Positions 63,217 through 64,000 of a stretch of 64,000 bases of DNA are shown here, in pieces. Source of the stretch: Blastopirellula marina. Lineage in GTDB: Bacteria; Planctomycetota; Planctomycetia; Pirellulales; Pirellulaceae. The translations under genes and the position numbers were made by a program. The notes beneath the pieces were generated by a model. That model had not been told where the DNA came from and did not search any database. It worked only from the letters and a program-made list of their open reading frames with translations. Location of the stretch: contig NZ_PUHY01000004.1 of the NCBI RefSeq assembly GCF_002967765.1, forward strand, positions 589,655-653,654, read 5' to 3'. Numbering within the stretch: position 1 is the stretch's first letter; every line of letters begins with the position of its first letter.

Positions 63217-63627
63217 CTAGAGTTCAAAGTCCTCCTCGCCAATGCGAAGAAGTCCTTTGTTGCCTACAAGATTGTCTTGCTCGCCTTGCTCAATGATTAG
63301 CTGCCCATCCGCCTTGCTTCCGCGAACGTCATACACGATGTACTTCTCAAACGCTTCTTTCTGCTGAATGGCTTTGCTGTCGTCAGCATTAATCCAGGCA
63401 GACTGGATCTCGCCGAAATGCTCTTTCACGACGGCATTATCACCGTACTTTTCTTTCAGCTGATTAGCGATCTGATGATTGATGCCTATATAGGTAATCC
63501 CGGCACAGATCAAACAGCTGACGACCAACAGACCACTCACTGCGGCTGTGGCTAAGAGAAGCGGGGAGACGGCGCCGCGACGAAGTTGTCGTCGACGAGA
63601 CCGGCCGAACATTTGAGAAGTAGCCAA
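63217..63627 (-). CDS. Small single-pass membrane protein, unknown
   Basis: A product of 136 residues (TTG 63627) or 131 (ATG 63612), neither with a convincing ribosome binding site. It has a very basic start (R-S-R-R-R-Q-L-R-R), one membrane helix (about 24-46), then a soluble domain of about 85 residues with K-E-H-F-G-E-I near 66. The arrangement recalls Coa1/cytochrome oxidase-assembly-like proteins, but I cannot confirm that. It lies 29 bases upstream of the methyltransferase gene in the same direction and could be co-transcribed with it. Confidence 0.6.
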   Translation of the reverse strand: MATSQMFGRSRRRQLRRGAVSPLLLATAAVSGLLVVSCLICAGITYIGINHQIANQLKEKYGDNAVVKEHFGEIQSAWINADDSKAIQQKEAFEKYIVYDVRGSKADGQLIIEQGEQDNLVGNKGLLRIGEEDFEL

Positions 63628-63693
63628 GGTGTAATACCTGGTTAGGGCGAGGACTAATGCAACGAGTCCTTGTTTTACTTACCAAGGGCGCAA

Positions 63694-63725
63694 CAAAAAA
63701 GCCCCGCTTTGATAAGCTGGGGCTT
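63694..63725 (-). terminator. Terminator of the rRNA operon
   Basis: AAGCCCCGCTT pairs with AAGCTGGGGCTT (one bulge), followed on the minus strand by seven U. It lies 15 bases past the 5S 3' end. Confidence 0.85.
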
Positions 63726-63740
63726 GTTTTGATTAAATGA

Positions 63741-63851
63741 ATCCGGCGATACCTACTTTCGCACTGGTGGGCACTATCATCGGCTGGTTGTGCTTAACTG
63801 CTGTGTTCGGAATGGGAACAGGTGTTTCCACAACCATATGGTCACCGGAAG
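63741..63851 (-). rRNA. rrf: 5S ribosomal RNA
   Basis: On the minus strand the sequence begins near TTCCGGTGACC and ends near GGTATCGCCGGA, which pair as helix I. The conserved CCCATTCCGAACAC and GCGAAAGTAGG segments of 5S rRNA are present, as is the inner hairpin region. The length of about 111 bases fits. It is the 3' end of an rRNA operon whose 23S and 16S genes lie beyond the right edge. Confidence 0.95.
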
Positions 63852-64000
63852 GAACTTCGTGAAACGTGAGGGCCTCACGAAGCTCAATTTGGATTGGTAG
63901 ATCTTATTTTGTGTGTGTCGCACAAGTCGACGATTTTCGAGAATCTTGAATCGTTACTCGTAATTCAGGCTGTTGTTCACAGCTGCTCTCGCTAAAGAGC
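63852..64000 (-). other. 23S-5S spacer with a processing-type stem
   Basis: The last 149 bases show no 23S sequence that I recognise. A perfect eight-base-pair stem (CTTCGTGA with TCACGAAG, 63855-63882) lies just before the 5S 5' end and may guide its processing. Confidence 0.55.

Noticed and set aside
63852..64000. Start of 23S rRNA at the right edge
   Set aside because: No conserved 23S 3' end was recognised; the stretch fits a 23S-5S spacer instead.

Overview
The window looks like chromosomal DNA of a planctomycete, most probably a relative of Blastopirellula/Bremerella in the order Pirellulales. This is a judgement from gene content, not a computed placement. The pointers are a cysteine-rich YTV-repeat surface protein, an NHLRC2-like thioredoxin/NHL lipoprotein, DUF1573, DUF6807/PmoA-type and PL10 proteins, a membrane protein starting with an NPF-x-SP motif, split small operons, and ribosomal operons that differ from the proteobacterial layout. 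Most of the DNA is ordinary core chromosome. There are no insertion sequences, prophage genes or CRISPR arrays that I can recognise.

Layout. 1-5 kb: rpsB-tsf, a Crp/Fnr regulator with a small zinc-finger-like membrane protein, tRNA-Gln(UUG), the redox repressor Rex and a type II pseudopilin. 5.7-7.4 kb: the YTV-repeat protein with two 48-bp-period arrays and a strong terminator. 7.4-12.6 kb: dihydrofolate reductase, a Y-family polymerase with a LexA-like dyad upstream, and the ffh-rpsP-trmD-rplS cluster (rimM absent). 12.8-27.4 kb: NHLRC2-like lipoprotein, DUF1573 protein, CstA, thioredoxin reductase, an Nramp-related transporter with altered metal-binding motifs, asnS, two tandem secreted rhodaneses (one without its catalytic cysteine), a Nudix hydrolase, a TauE-type permease, a TrkA-type K+ channel and a GNAT enzyme. 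27.4-39.8 kb is the accessory part: a PL10 pectate-lyase-like protein, two PhnB-like VOC proteins, a BNR-repeat protein coupled to a MoaD/ThiS-like sulfur carrier, a peptidoglycan-binding metalloprotease, an ArsR/AHSA1 pair, membrane proteins, tRNA-Pro(UGG), a broken gene, a GlpQ-like phosphodiesterase and an S10 carboxypeptidase.

40-49.5 kb: a soluble chemosensory set (CheY-like receiver, Aer-like PAS protein, membrane-free MCP), then parA-parB with four near-perfect parS sites within 0.9 kb, two small membrane proteins, a DUF1015 protein, ahcY and trpF. The parABS cluster suggests that the replication origin is not far away, although no dnaA or origin is seen here.

49.7-57.4 kb: an envelope-polysaccharide locus made of a Wzz-like chain-length protein, an ExeA-type AAA ATPase and a coiled-coil protein ending in a degenerate BY-kinase-like domain, followed by a sugar-nucleotide epimerase, an MFS transporter (opposite strand) and a polyprenol-phosphate-mannose-synthase-like GT2. 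The first three genes resemble the trio known from exosortase/PEP-CTERM polysaccharide loci, but with a dead P-loop in the kinase. 57.5-64 kb: a secreted PmoA-like protein, acetyl-CoA synthetase, a type ISP-like adenine methyltransferase without its helicase/nuclease half, a small membrane protein, and the 5S rRNA end of an rRNA operon that enters from the right on the minus strand.

The best candidates for something undescribed are the BNR/MoaD translational pair, the polysaccharide trio with the pseudo-kinase, the soluble PAS/MCP/receiver module, the signal-less peptidoglycan-binding metalloprotease, and the Nramp relative without the DPGN motif. Start codons were chosen by eye from ribosome binding sites and family starts.
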